Shown here: in pieces, positions 38,292-47,428 of the stretch | How positions within the stretch are numbered: the first letter of the stretch is position 1 | Layout: every line of letters starts with the position of its first letter | Assembly: GCF_000350225.1 (NCBI RefSeq) | Contig: NW_005179057.1 | Coordinates: 697,618-761,617 of the forward strand | Length of the DNA stretch: 64,000 bases | Direction: 5' to 3' | Source: Chondrus crispus | Taxonomy: Eukaryota > Rhodophyta > Florideophyceae > Gigartinales > Gigartinaceae | Position numbers and translations under genes: made by a program | Notes under the pieces: generated by a model | Told to the model about the DNA's origin: nothing | Databases searched by the model: none | What the model saw: the letters and a program-made list of their open reading frames with translations, nothing else

Positions 38292-38674
38292 ACTGTTTAC
38301 AGTACCTTACGTACGGTGGCTGCGGCTGGCATGGTTGCTGTGAAAAAGACGCGTGTGGAAATACTTCCATTTAGCAACCTTCGTACAGTATGCACTTGAG
38401 TGTATGACTGTAAGGTGGCTGCGGCTGGCATGGCTGCGGCTGCAATAGAGAGAGGACGTGTCGAGCAGTACGTGCTGGCGCCACGTTGCCACGCTTCCAT
38501 TCGTCCCGCGATGACATGCCTGGTCCTCATCGGCTGCATGTTTCTGTACATGCGTTCAAATTTGAACGCAAGCACAAACCGAAACCGCAGACTGCCCCGT
38601 CACAAGCCCCCATTCGGCAACACCCTGCCCTCCACGCGAGCATCACCATCCCTCCATTCCCGGCTCCCCCCATC
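38292..38674. promoter_or_regulatory. divergent promoter, SGNH gene / kinesin, with duplicated block
   Basis: The spacer contains GGTGGCTGCGGCTGGCATGG twice, near 38314 and 38413, about 98 bp apart. Inverted TGCATACTGT / ACAGTATGCA motifs flank the first copy. This looks like a local duplication within a bidirectional promoter. No TATA box is evident. Confidence 0.5.
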
Positions 38675-41605
38675 ATGTCCGACCCGCAAGTCGCCCTCTG
38701 GCTACGCCAATCCGGTCTCTCCCGCTTCGCCCCTCGCTTCGCCGCCGCCTCCATCACCACCTCGGCCTTCCTCGCCCTCTCCGCGGCAGACCTCGACGCG
38801 CTCGGCCTCGACTCCCCCGCCGACAGGAAGCGCCTGTTCGATCTCATCGACGACAACCGCCGCCCGCGCCACCCGTCCCCCTCGAAACGCATCAGCGCAA
38901 CCCGCCGAAGGCTCTCCCTGCGGAGACTCTCGCGCTCCAACTCCAGCCCCGTCTCGTCGCCCGCGTCGCGCCCAGCCCCCGCCCCGCCACCGCCCGCGGA
39001 CATGACCCGCCCCACCGACCCCCCCACCGCCGCCCACACCGCCGCCCCGTCCATGGCCCGCGTCACCGTCTGCGTACGCAAGCGCCCGCTCGGCAGGAAG
39101 GAGCTTGCGTGCGGCGACGGCGACGTCGTCACCGTCCACCCCGCCGACGACGCTCTCATCGTCCACGAGCTGCGCGCAAAGGTCGACCTTACCAAGTACG
39201 TCGACACTCACCCGTTTGTCTTCGACCGCGTCTTCCCGGAGACCGCGTCCAACCCCATCGTGTACCAACGCACTGCCCGCCCGCTGGTCGACGCGCTTTT
39301 CAAGGGCGGCCGCGCTACCTGCTTTGCGTACGGCCAGACGGGCGCGGGGAAGACTTTTACCATGGCGGGCGACTCGCCGGAGAACCCAGGCTTGTATACG
39401 CTGGCTGTGAGGGACGTTTTTGACCGCATTCGAATGGTCGAGAAGGAGCTATGGAGGAAGGCGGATATGGATGGCATCGAGGATTTCCATCCGCCCGAAC
39501 CAGCGCAGGTGTGGATTAGCTTTTACGAGATTTACGCGTCGAAGCTCCAGGACCTGCTCAACCGCTCGGCGAAACTCGAGTGTCGTGAGGACTCGAATAG
39601 CGAAGTTCAGATTGTCGGCCTCACGGAAAGGCTGTGTGAGGTTGAAGAGGATGTGCTTGCTTACATTGATGAAGGCAGTGCGGCCCGCTCTACGGGCTCT
39701 ACTAGCGCCAATGACGATTCGAGCAGGTCGCATGCTGTCTTCCAGATTCAACTCCGGCATCCGCCAGGGAATACGTCTTTGCAAAACCCCTCTAATATCG
39801 TCAAAGAGGCCTTGCTCAGAACTACCCGGTCGAGGTCGGCTGCTGCCGCCAAGCAGCAGAAAAGAGGCGCCGAGATCGGACGGCTTTGTTTTATTGATCT
39901 TGCTGGCAGTGAAAGGGGAAGCGACACTGCGAGCTCGACACGCCAAACAAGAATGGAGGGAGCAGAGATTAACAAAAGCTTGCTCGCTCTGAAAGAGTGC
40001 ATTCGTGCGATGGACCAGAAGAAGGACCACACTCCTTTTCGAGGGAGCAAGTTGACCCAGGTCCTCAAGGCTTCCTTCATGGGAAAGAATTGCAGCACCG
40101 TCATGATCGCAAATATCTCTCCAGCATCTTCAAATGTCGAACACACGTTGAATACATTGCGTTATTCTGACCGAGTGAAGGAAATGAAAACGGACCGCGT
40201 CGCTAACAGTGCTCATACGCCCTCGATAGACCTCAGTTTTCTGACAAGGCCGGCTCTCAACGGACGAAGAGCTACGTTTAGCCACGCATTAGGCATGCGA
40301 ACGGGAAGGAACCTACTAAACACTCCTCTTCGAACGACGCAGCAACAGGCAACTCCTGATGGCGAGCATCGAGACGACCGAGGTAGAGTCCGGGAGGCCC
40401 CGAAATCCAGTCGAAAAGGTCTCAACCCCCAGGCGGCGACACGAAAGTTCGACATGCTGCCAGAAAAGAGGGACACACATGCCTTTCCGCGGACAGGGTC
40501 CCGAAATGAGAGGAAGCCATTAGTCCGAACTAAGAGCAGAGGATCCGACAACATTTTCCAGAATCAGCTTAAGCCGCCGACAGTCACGGATCCATCGAAC
40601 ACCCAAGAGCCTCGCCCAACAAAACGAAAGACATCCAGGGCTCCTTCAATGATACCAACGCGTCCCTCCATGGGTGGGGCAGCTTTTCCGAAACCAAACG
40701 CATTTCAAACACCTGGGGACTCTAAAATAGCGAGGGCAACCAGCAGCGTAGGAAGGCTGCAAAGTGGGGAACGTGGATCAGCTTTTGGTGAGCGAGATAG
40801 GAAGGCTAGCACTGTGGCTCACAACAACAATCAGTTGAAACGAGCTCGACTTCTTGAAGATCGGCCCCATCCAAGGGCGTCTCGAATACCGACAAGAAGT
40901 GGCTCCTCTAGTACGCTTGATGACGTCAGTACCAGCGACAGCGAGGCAGTAGAAATAGACTTGTCGAACCAGTCTTTGAAATCCGAGGACTTCGAACCAC
41001 GTCCTCGTCCCGCGAAGCGTCCCGATGACTTGCCGACCGCAAAGCAAAGCTTTCGGAAGGTAAACGCTGCTCAATCAGCAATGAAGCACTACAAGAGAAC
41101 AGTTGATGAGTTGTCAGACGAAGATCTTCTTTTTGCAAGCTCCGACAGCATTGTAGATGAGTTAACCGCCGCTGCCCAACAGCGACTAGCTGCAGCATCG
41201 ATTCAAACAGAAAAAGATCAGAAAAATCCGCGGCAAAAGCAAAATGGATCCAAGGGATCGGGGAGGCCAAGAGGAAGAGAAGCACCGTCCACACGGAAGC
41301 ATAGGATGAATGGCGACGACATTTCCCCGCCTACGAGGCAAAAGATTTCGACGAGTAGCCGGGAAACCTCAAATGGAAGCGAGTTCCGGAAACCAGTGTC
41401 TCCTGACCTGCGAAAAGTTCTGCGCTTTCATCATGTGCAAATAGAAGAACTGATGCGTCTGACAGAATCAGATTTGGCGCTGGTGAATGCGGCCGAGAAG
41501 GGAGAAATGGACGCGGACGAGTACGCCCTGAAGCTGAAGCTTAACCTATCACAAAAGCTGGACGTTGTAACGTCTTTGCAATCCAAGCTGCAGCTCTTGG
41601 AATGA
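38675..41605 (+). CDS. kinesin-13 with N-terminal SAM domain
   Basis: An intronless frame of 976 aa from the ATG at 38675 (MSDPQVALWL); an upstream in-frame ATG at 38486 adds only low-complexity sequence. Residues about 3-65 form a SAM domain (VALWLRQSGLSRFAPRF..LDALGL). A basic Ser/Pro linker follows. The motor spans about 125-500: VTVCVRKRPL, the kinesin-13 KVDLTKYVD loop, FDRVFPE, P-loop GQTGAGKT (220-227), NDDSSRSHAVFQI, DLAGSERGSDT and HTPFRGSKLTQVLKASF. The tail is long, basic and disordered. It ends in a coiled coil (VQIEELMRLTESDLALVN..) typical of kinesin-13. Family members depolymerise microtubule ends rather than walk. A SAM domain before the motor occurs in KIF24-like members. Confidence 0.95.
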   Translation: MSDPQVALWLRQSGLSRFAPRFAAASITTSAFLALSAADLDALGLDSPADRKRLFDLIDDNRRPRHPSPSKRISATRRRLSLRRLSRSNSSPVSSPASRPAPAPPPPADMTRPTDPPTAAHTAAPSMARVTVCVRKRPLGRKELACGDGDVVTVHPADDALIVHELRAKVDLTKYVDTHPFVFDRVFPETASNPIVYQRTARPLVDALFKGGRATCFAYGQTGAGKTFTMAGDSPENPGLYTLAVRDVFDRIRMVEKELWRKADMDGIEDFHPPEPAQVWISFYEIYASKLQDLLNRSAKLECREDSNSEVQIVGLTERLCEVEEDVLAYIDEGSAARSTGSTSANDDSSRSHAVFQIQLRHPPGNTSLQNPSNIVKEALLRTTRSRSAAAAKQQKRGAEIGRLCFIDLAGSERGSDTASSTRQTRMEGAEINKSLLALKECIRAMDQKKDHTPFRGSKLTQVLKASFMGKNCSTVMIANISPASSNVEHTLNTLRYSDRVKEMKTDRVANSAHTPSIDLSFLTRPALNGRRATFSHALGMRTGRNLLNTPLRTTQQQATPDGEHRDDRGRVREAPKSSRKGLNPQAATRKFDMLPEKRDTHAFPRTGSRNERKPLVRTKSRGSDNIFQNQLKPPTVTDPSNTQEPRPTKRKTSRAPSMIPTRPSMGGAAFPKPNAFQTPGDSKIARATSSVGRLQSGERGSAFGERDRKASTVAHNNNQLKRARLLEDRPHPRASRIPTRSGSSSTLDDVSTSDSEAVEIDLSNQSLKSEDFEPRPRPAKRPDDLPTAKQSFRKVNAAQSAMKHYKRTVDELSDEDLLFASSDSIVDELTAAAQQRLAAASIQTEKDQKNPRQKQNGSKGSGRPRGREAPSTRKHRMNGDDISPPTRQKISTSSRETSNGSEFRKPVSPDLRKVLRFHHVQIEELMRLTESDLALVNAAEKGEMDADEYALKLKLNLSQKLDVVTSLQSKLQLLE

Positions 41606-41994
41606 ACAGACTACACTGGAACAGAAGCGACTGCAGATGTACAGAGATAGCACGAGTGATAGCTCCGTAGAGGCTAACACTGATGGGTGAAAGTTTTTGG
41701 TCTTACCGGCGCCAAGGCGACAGGCAGCAATACAGTCTGCTGCCTAACAATTTTTCCTTTCAATTTGCATTATCCCTCCAGAGGTTTTCGAAATGGGACC
41801 GAATACGGGCAACTGAGGAAGAGTTGGAGGAACACACAACGAGCAAACGGATAAAGCGAGAGAGAGGGTTACATGTTTGACCGGACGTGTGTAATTTAGA
41901 ACTATTATCCATGGCATGTGAGAGACTAGACGGCAAGCCACGTCAACTTAGCATGCCACCCAGCATCCACGAGCGGAAACGAGGCTGTTGGTTT
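41606..41994. other. convergent 3' spacer
   Basis: 389 bp between the ends of the kinesin and DUF3110 genes. I see no gene in it. Confidence 0.5.
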
Positions 41995-42786
41995 CTACTC
42001 TCCAAACAAGCTATCCAGTCTCTTCTTCATCGTCTCAATATCCTCATCCGAGAGGCCAACCGAGTCGGTCCCCTCACTCCCTCCATTCGGTTTCCCTCGC
42101 CACTTGTCCATATCATCAATCGCGCTCTCTTCCGGCGGCGAAATCAGCGACCCCGTTGGCACAAAACCCAGTCTAAATCCCGCGTCCCCACAAAAGTTTC
42201 TTAGATCCTCCGAATCCATCATACAAATCTGCGGCATAGGAAACTCTTGCACCTCCAGACACATAGCGTACCGCTGCGCCTCCTCTTTCTCCTCAAACGC
42301 GAGCACGATACTCTCCTCCCCGATCGACAGACTATAAACCCCCTCCGTACCATCGGCGGCGTTCGTAAAAACAATCACCCACAGCCCCTCCAGCTTCTCG
42401 AATGCGTTGACGAAGTCGAGATCGTCCGTGTCGGACAGCGCGTGTGCCGTCGTGTTGGACAGGTCGATGACGTCGTCCGACGGCGCCCACCCTGCGAGCC
42501 GCTTGCGGTCCACGTCCGACATGCGGCGGCGCAGCAGCTCCATGTCCAGCGGGTGCTCGCCGGGCTCGTTCGACGACGACGACGCCTGGTCGTCCGGTGG
42601 CAGCGAACGCGCTGACATGCGCGCGCGGCGCGCGCGCGGCGGCGCGGGCCGCGCAGGCCGCGCCGGCAGGCATGAAAAGCGCGCCCGCGGCGCGGCGCAC
42701 GGCAGCGGCGAAGGGAGCGCGACGAAGGCAAGCGCGTGGACGCTGCACTCGCGAGGGCACGCGCAATCGCACAGGCAGACCGACAT
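41995..42786 (-). CDS. DUF3110 protein, plastid-targeted
   Basis: An intronless frame of 263 codons. The first 55 residues are Cys/Ser/Ala/Pro/Arg-rich with no acidic residues, as in a plastid transit peptide. An Asp/Glu-rich linker follows, then the DUF3110 core: LEGLWVIVFTNAADGTEGVYSL, IVLAFEEKEEAQRYAMCLEVQEFPMP, and FCGDAGFRLGFVPTG. DUF3110 is found in cyanobacteria and plastid-bearing eukaryotes; its function is not established. The protein ends SLFGE after a short acidic helix. GC content at third positions is very high in the leader. It shares a divergent promoter with the ODR4-like gene. Confidence 0.88.
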   Translation of the reverse strand: MSVCLCDCACPRECSVHALAFVALPSPLPCAAPRARFSCLPARPARPAPPRARRARMSARSLPPDDQASSSSNEPGEHPLDMELLRRRMSDVDRKRLAGWAPSDDVIDLSNTTAHALSDTDDLDFVNAFEKLEGLWVIVFTNAADGTEGVYSLSIGEESIVLAFEEKEEAQRYAMCLEVQEFPMPQICMMDSEDLRNFCGDAGFRLGFVPTGSLISPPEESAIDDMDKWRGKPNGGSEGTDSVGLSDEDIETMKKRLDSLFGE

Positions 42787-43164
42787 TGGAAATGGGGGAA
42801 GGGGAGAGAAGAGAATAGTGGCTTGAAAGAGGAGTGACGGTTGGCGGGGCCAAGCAACGGACGGATGGTTCAGGACATGCGAGGCGGAACGTCGATCTCG
42901 GCTTTGGCCTCACGCCTTCCCACATTGCGCTCGATCGGCCTTTGCCGCACATGCTGCACACCATCCACGTGTACAACAGAGATACGTGGTAACGTGTAAT
43001 TACACGTGTACATGTGATACTACACGTGTACCACCCGACGTTGCTCCTCTCAACAACTCCTGTGGATCCATCCTTCTTCTCTGTCCCTTACTTCATTTTG
43101 GTGAGAAGTCATCTTCCTGTTCCTCCCTTCGAAAGAACATCCCGCACCCTCGCTCCCTTCCACC
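42787..43164. promoter_or_regulatory. divergent promoter with repeated CACGTG boxes
   Basis: The 378-bp spacer separates two head-to-head start codons. At 42966-43031 it contains three CACGTGTA-type palindromes (about 42966, 43013 and 43023), a TACGTGG and an ACGTGTAAT. CACGTG is the core of G-box/E-box sites bound by bZIP and bHLH proteins in many eukaryotes. Regulation by such a factor is inference. Confidence 0.55.
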
Positions 43165-44382
43165 ATGGTGACCAAAATCCAAATCGACGCCTCCATCTCC
43201 GCCAATATCCGCGCCCTCCCAGCGGGGGTTTTCCTGGGCACCCTCTCCCCGCCACGCATCGTACGGTACCACAAGACGCCGCCGATGCACCCGGACGTCA
43301 CGCGCGCGACGTGGGCGGGGGCACACGCCGACCTGGTGCGCGCGATGTGCCCGGGCGGTTTGTCCATCGTGGCTCTCTTCTACCCCGAGCCGCTGCCGTC
43401 GTCCCTCCCGTCCGTGCCGGGCGCGCCCTTCATCGTCGGCCTGTCCAACAGCGGCCGCATCCAGGTCAAGCAGCTGCGCGAGCCGCAGCCGCGCTCGGCG
43501 GTCGTGCGCGACGTCGAAAACTTGAAGGCCGGCGTCGTGTGCGTGCGCGCCAGCGTCGAGTTTCCGACCATCCCCGTCCCGACGTTCGACCGCGGACAGG
43601 AAGAGCAGCTCTGCGCGGAGGCCCTGCAGGGGCTGCTGTGGAGCGCCGTTGTCGTACTGCGCGATCGCGACGGGAAGGAGGTCGTCGTTGTGGATAGGGC
43701 GGATAAAAGGCTTTTGGCGGCGGTGATGGGATGGGAGGCCGAAGACTTGTCGAAGGGAAAGTGTGCGTGGGAGGAAAAGGACGCCGTCCAAGCCGACATT
43801 TTGCTTCCAGTCGGCCGCGCTGTAGAGGAACAGAGGGAGAAGGGGGTGGGTCTGACAGTGGGTGGCGGTATGCATGTTGAGGCTGTTGTCATGCAGGACG
43901 CCACTTTAGGGGCGCTGCTCACAGCTGTGAGAGATGATATGGATCGGTCGTTGCGAGCGCGTGTGCAGTTGGTCGAAGAAGGGAAAGGGGATGAGGAAGG
44001 AGATACTGCCCCGGGAACTGGTATTCGCGCTATGCCGGTGAGGGTCGTTACTAGGAAAACCAGTAAGGGCAATGTGTTGCCGATGACTGACTATATGGAG
44101 GAAGGAGAGTCTTTGGATGAAGATGTTTTGATTCGATTTGTGGAGGTCCTTTCGTGGAATGATGACGAGATTGACGCTAATCAAGTGCAACAAGTAGAAC
44201 AATTCCCCAGCTTCGACGCTTTGCAAAGGCAAAGTAACTCTGGCAAGCCCTCTGCGCTTGAGCTGTCTCAAAGTCAGGACCCAAACGCATCGGCATCTCC
44301 GTCGATGACTCTTGCACAAGGCGCCGTCATCGCCGCCTTTGTGATGGCCATTCTCGCAATCATTATCAAGGAATTGCTGTGA
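43165..44382 (+). CDS. ODR4-like tail-anchored protein
   Basis: An intronless frame of 405 codons. The N-terminal two thirds is a mixed alpha/beta domain (GVFLGTLS.., LVRAMCPGGLSIVALFYP.., FIVGLSNSG). The middle has AMPVRVVTRKTSKGNVLPMTDYMEEGESLDEDVLIRFVEVL, which resembles the ODR-4 family LPRRVF...DY...GE block. The protein ends with a hydrophobic tail anchor (AQGAVIAAFVMAILAIIIKELL). ODR-4 is an ER membrane protein, needed for receptor trafficking in nematodes and reported to partner the UFM1 protease UFSP2. I infer the family from domain order and the tail anchor, not from a search. It converges with METTL16, 50 bp apart. Confidence 0.6.
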   Translation: MVTKIQIDASISANIRALPAGVFLGTLSPPRIVRYHKTPPMHPDVTRATWAGAHADLVRAMCPGGLSIVALFYPEPLPSSLPSVPGAPFIVGLSNSGRIQVKQLREPQPRSAVVRDVENLKAGVVCVRASVEFPTIPVPTFDRGQEEQLCAEALQGLLWSAVVVLRDRDGKEVVVVDRADKRLLAAVMGWEAEDLSKGKCAWEEKDAVQADILLPVGRAVEEQREKGVGLTVGGGMHVEAVVMQDATLGALLTAVRDDMDRSLRARVQLVEEGKGDEEGDTAPGTGIRAMPVRVVTRKTSKGNVLPMTDYMEEGESLDEDVLIRFVEVLSWNDDEIDANQVQQVEQFPSFDALQRQSNSGKPSALELSQSQDPNASASPSMTLAQGAVIAAFVMAILAIIIKELL

Positions 44383-44432
44383 GATGGCACTTTAATTATT
44401 CGCCAATATCAAAACGAGTACTTGTACGCATA

Positions 44433-45641
44433 TCATCCCAAAGCATCGTTAAGAATATGCGACGCCATGTCCTGAAGAGCACCGCAAAGGGTTTTAAAAT
44501 CACCCACCCCGGCGCTTCCCCGATCGGCGACCTTGATGTACATCAAGAAGCAGTTCGATACGTCGGTTTTCGATACTTTTAACTGAAGAGATGTATCGGC
44601 AAACACGCAATCCTGGGGTCCGTGGAATTGCACGTCTGCCTGTTTTCGTTTAGCCCACTGAAGCTCGACGAAAACCGCTTCAAATACCCCCTCGACGTCG
44701 TTAACACAGAGCTGATTCGCGTATCTCCGTCCTGGCTGCACTGAGAAGACGCATCGCCATTTGGAGCTTTGCTCATCTACAAATCTGATAACAGATCTTT
44801 CCTGACCAAACGACCAGGCGACAGCCCATCGCGTTGTCCTCCCGCCTTGCGAGAGCTCAACGGTTTTTACGTATGGGGCTCGGATTCGAGAGGAGCGAAG
44901 GAAGGCAACAATTTTGGGTAGGTCCACCTTGCGGCCCACGAGACTTGTGAACCATTCTACGCTCGGTGCATGTATAGATTCGTTTGCCAAACGGCATAGA
45001 AAAGCAAACTCGCCACCGGTAGTGACAAGTTGACTACGTGACCCTGCTGGGGAGGCGGTCTCCGGAAGCTCGGCATGGAAGGGTGGATTACAGACAATCA
45101 GGGATGGTTTCAGAGAGACGACTTGTGAGGGCAACAACTTGTCATCCCGCGCAGTTGAAAAAACCTTGACCTTACCCAATTTGTTCTCCTCAGCATTCCG
45201 GCGAGCTGTTTCTATCGCAACCTCATCCGTGTCAGTCGCCACGAACTCCCAATTCGGGAATAAGCGAGCGCCAAGCATAGCGTATATGCAGGACGGCCCG
45301 GTGCCGACGTCGACAACGACGCAGCGGCGCTGCGGTGCGTCGCCGGAGAGCAGCTCCGCCGCCCAGGTGAGGTACTGCACGCGGTTGGGCACAGTCGGGA
45401 CGAGCTGGCCTTCCGGCAAGGCGAGGGTGAGGTTGAAGTGGTCGCGGAGGATGGCGCGTGTGAGCGCCAGCGTGGCCGCGCGCGACGATAGGTCCAGCCC
45501 GACTTGCCCGCCGGCTGACTCGGTGGCATACTCACGCAGGCCCTCGTTGTTGCGCACGAGCGCGCCGAACTCGTACCGCGGGGCCTCTTGCGCGCGCGGC
45601 AAGGCCGTCTTGCGCCTCTTCCTTGGCCGTTTCTCGGCCAT
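44433..45641 (-). CDS. METTL16: METTL16-type RNA N6-adenosine methyltransferase
   Basis: An intronless frame. I choose the ATG at 45641 (MAEKRPRKRRKT), giving 402 aa; an in-frame ATG at 45737 would add 32 residues. A basic N-terminus (KRPRKRRK) is NLS-like and, in relatives, binds RNA. The Rossmann fold has VVVDVGTGPSCIYAMLGARLF (SAM binding), ATDTDEVAIETARRN and the catalytic NPPF in LIVCNPPFHAELPE. Next come GGEFAFLCRLANES and WFTSLVGRKVDLP, both conserved in METTL16/YbiN (RlmF). The C-terminal region is the vertebrate-conserved-type extension. METTL16 adds m6A to U6 snRNA and MAT2A-type hairpins; bacterial RlmF modifies 23S rRNA. All core motifs are present. Confidence 0.93.
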   Translation of the reverse strand: MAEKRPRKRRKTALPRAQEAPRYEFGALVRNNEGLREYATESAGGQVGLDLSSRAATLALTRAILRDHFNLTLALPEGQLVPTVPNRVQYLTWAAELLSGDAPQRRCVVVDVGTGPSCIYAMLGARLFPNWEFVATDTDEVAIETARRNAEENKLGKVKVFSTARDDKLLPSQVVSLKPSLIVCNPPFHAELPETASPAGSRSQLVTTGGEFAFLCRLANESIHAPSVEWFTSLVGRKVDLPKIVAFLRSSRIRAPYVKTVELSQGGRTTRWAVAWSFGQERSVIRFVDEQSSKWRCVFSVQPGRRYANQLCVNDVEGVFEAVFVELQWAKRKQADVQFHGPQDCVFADTSLQLKVSKTDVSNCFLMYIKVADRGSAGVGDFKTLCGALQDMASHILNDALG

Positions 45642-45970
45642 CTCATCGCAGCCCTGAAAGCTGTGGGCGAAAGACACAGGGCGGATGCAGCCGATCTGTA
45701 GACGTCGAGCTCTTTCTGTGGTGCAGCAGCGAAACACTCCCGTTCAAAATTTTCGTTGTGCCGAACGTGTCAAGCACAGTAAAGGAGCGGACTGTATGAT
45801 GGCACCGCCCTTCAGTACACGTATGCAATGCACTGGTGCCGTATTGGCGTCTACCGAAAAAAGCCCCACACAAATGGACCCCTAAAATCTCCTATTCCCC
45901 CGCTTCCCCCCCCCCCCCCTCTGCATCCTCACCTCCTCGCCCCGTCAATCCCTCCCCCCTCCCTCGCAAC
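45642..45970. promoter_or_regulatory. divergent promoter with C-run
   Basis: 329 bp between the METTL16 start and the next gene on the other strand. It contains a C-rich tract with an uninterrupted run of more than ten C at about 45907-45920, next to CT-rich DNA before the ATG at 45971. CT-rich leaders precede several starts in this island. Confidence 0.45.
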
Positions 45971-47389
45971 ATGTCCACTTCCGTCTCTGCCCCCGGGAGC
46001 ACCGGACGAGCGAGGCGGTGCGGCATGTGCGCCGCGTGCGGTTCCATGCCCCCATGGGCCCCTGAGGCGCTGCAGGAAGCCAGCGCGAACACCCGCCGCG
46101 CGGTTTTCGAGCGTATGGCGATGAGACAGCGCCGCTTCATCGAAGAGCGAGACGCCCGGCTCGCAGCTTCGAAAGACCCCATGCGCCGCAGCGCACCGCC
46201 AGCCGAAAGCGAACAGACCGCACGCGTGGCACCCGGAGAAGCCGAGCACAAACTGCCCCCAGACGACACCCGCGGCCTGGACACCCTGCCCCCCGCCGAC
46301 GACGTTCCACTTCAGCCTGCCCGCCCCGCGCCTGACTCCGCTCCACCGGCCGTTGAAATCGAGTCTGGCATCGATGTGCGCCCGGACATATCGAATATTT
46401 TGCATGATTCGGAGTTGAACGGCAACGCAGTCGCGTCGCCCCCGTCCCCAATACCGCGATCTATCTTGACTAGTTCGGTCAAATCTCCCTCGCCGAAGCG
46501 CAACTCGGTGCGTCGCGCTGTCGTTATAGACCCCAACCCAGAGCGAACCGCGCAAAGAGAAAGTAACCCAAACATGTCGGCCATGTCGTTCAAGAGCAGT
46601 GAAAGTGACGCAGACTCCTTTCATACGGCGGAGGAGGTCGCGGATGACCCTCGGGATAACTCAGAATTGGACATGGTTGAAGTCGCTATTGATGATCCTG
46701 CGCTACCGGAAACCCCTGCTGTTGACCATGGAAGTGACGCGAGTGATGATTTCGTCAGCTCGCGAGCCATTCCGGAGGAGCAGCCCGTTGGCTCTGACGA
46801 AAAGGAGATCAATGAATCTTCTGTCATATCCACGCAAGGAAATGCAACTGCTACCGAAACACCTTTGCAACAGGACCCGGCTAAAGTCGAGGGTCAAGCA
46901 CGTGCTGGGTCATCCAACGAAGCAATTCCAACTATGTCAATGTTGCAACTTTCTCCAGAGCATTCATTCACATCACTCCCTTCAGAAAATCTGGAGGACT
47001 CGGTCTCGGCGAGGCGTACACCAGCGAGAGAACATTCGCGACAAGGTCCATTTGCGCCGTTCGAAGAGTACCCACTACCTTCGGACATCGTAACACTGCG
47101 GTCCGCAGATAGTGAAACACCTTTGAAGTGCGAAGACTGTGAGAGATGGCGCGGTAGGGTAGAAGAGTTGCAAACTAAGGTCGAACGACTCACCGCAGCG
47201 CTTGCCGCTCGAGATATGGAGTGCGCGTCATTAAGAGCTAAGCATGCTGGCAAGCTTCGCGAACCAAATAGGGCTGAGTCGAGATTGATCCAGGAACGCA
47301 ACTCTCTGCGAGTGACAACAGAATTCTTGTATCGGAAGTTAGAGCGGTATGAGCGGGACGCTCATATTGGAATAGGCGATGTACATTAG
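45971..47389 (+). CDS. orphan coiled-coil protein (472 aa)
   Basis: An intronless frame read from the ATG at 45971 (MSTSVSAPG). Near the N-terminus is a compact Cys cluster (CGMCAACGSMP) followed by a charged helix (TRRAVFERMAMRQRRFIEERDARLAA). The central 280 residues are Ser/Pro/Glu-rich and disordered. The C-terminal 90 residues have a CEDCERW pair and a coiled coil (RVEELQTKVERLTAALAARDMECASLRAKH) ending in a Tyr/Arg helix. The combination suggests a scaffold or cytoskeleton-associated protein, but I do not recognise the family. It converges with the DUF5522 gene with 39 bp between stop codons. Confidence 0.7.
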   Translation: MSTSVSAPGSTGRARRCGMCAACGSMPPWAPEALQEASANTRRAVFERMAMRQRRFIEERDARLAASKDPMRRSAPPAESEQTARVAPGEAEHKLPPDDTRGLDTLPPADDVPLQPARPAPDSAPPAVEIESGIDVRPDISNILHDSELNGNAVASPPSPIPRSILTSSVKSPSPKRNSVRRAVVIDPNPERTAQRESNPNMSAMSFKSSESDADSFHTAEEVADDPRDNSELDMVEVAIDDPALPETPAVDHGSDASDDFVSSRAIPEEQPVGSDEKEINESSVISTQGNATATETPLQQDPAKVEGQARAGSSNEAIPTMSMLQLSPEHSFTSLPSENLEDSVSARRTPAREHSRQGPFAPFEEYPLPSDIVTLRSADSETPLKCEDCERWRGRVEELQTKVERLTAALAARDMECASLRAKHAGKLREPNRAESRLIQERNSLRVTTEFLYRKLERYERDAHIGIGDVH

Positions 47390-47428
47390 AAGTAGTAAAA
47401 AGAGAGAAGGCTACGGCTCTGTATCATA

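Noticed and set aside
38527-39268. Long minus-strand frames under the kinesin N-terminus
   Set aside because: They are caused by high GC third positions of the kinesin gene and show no domain.
43093-43875. 260-codon minus-strand frame
   Set aside because: Antisense of the ODR4-like gene.
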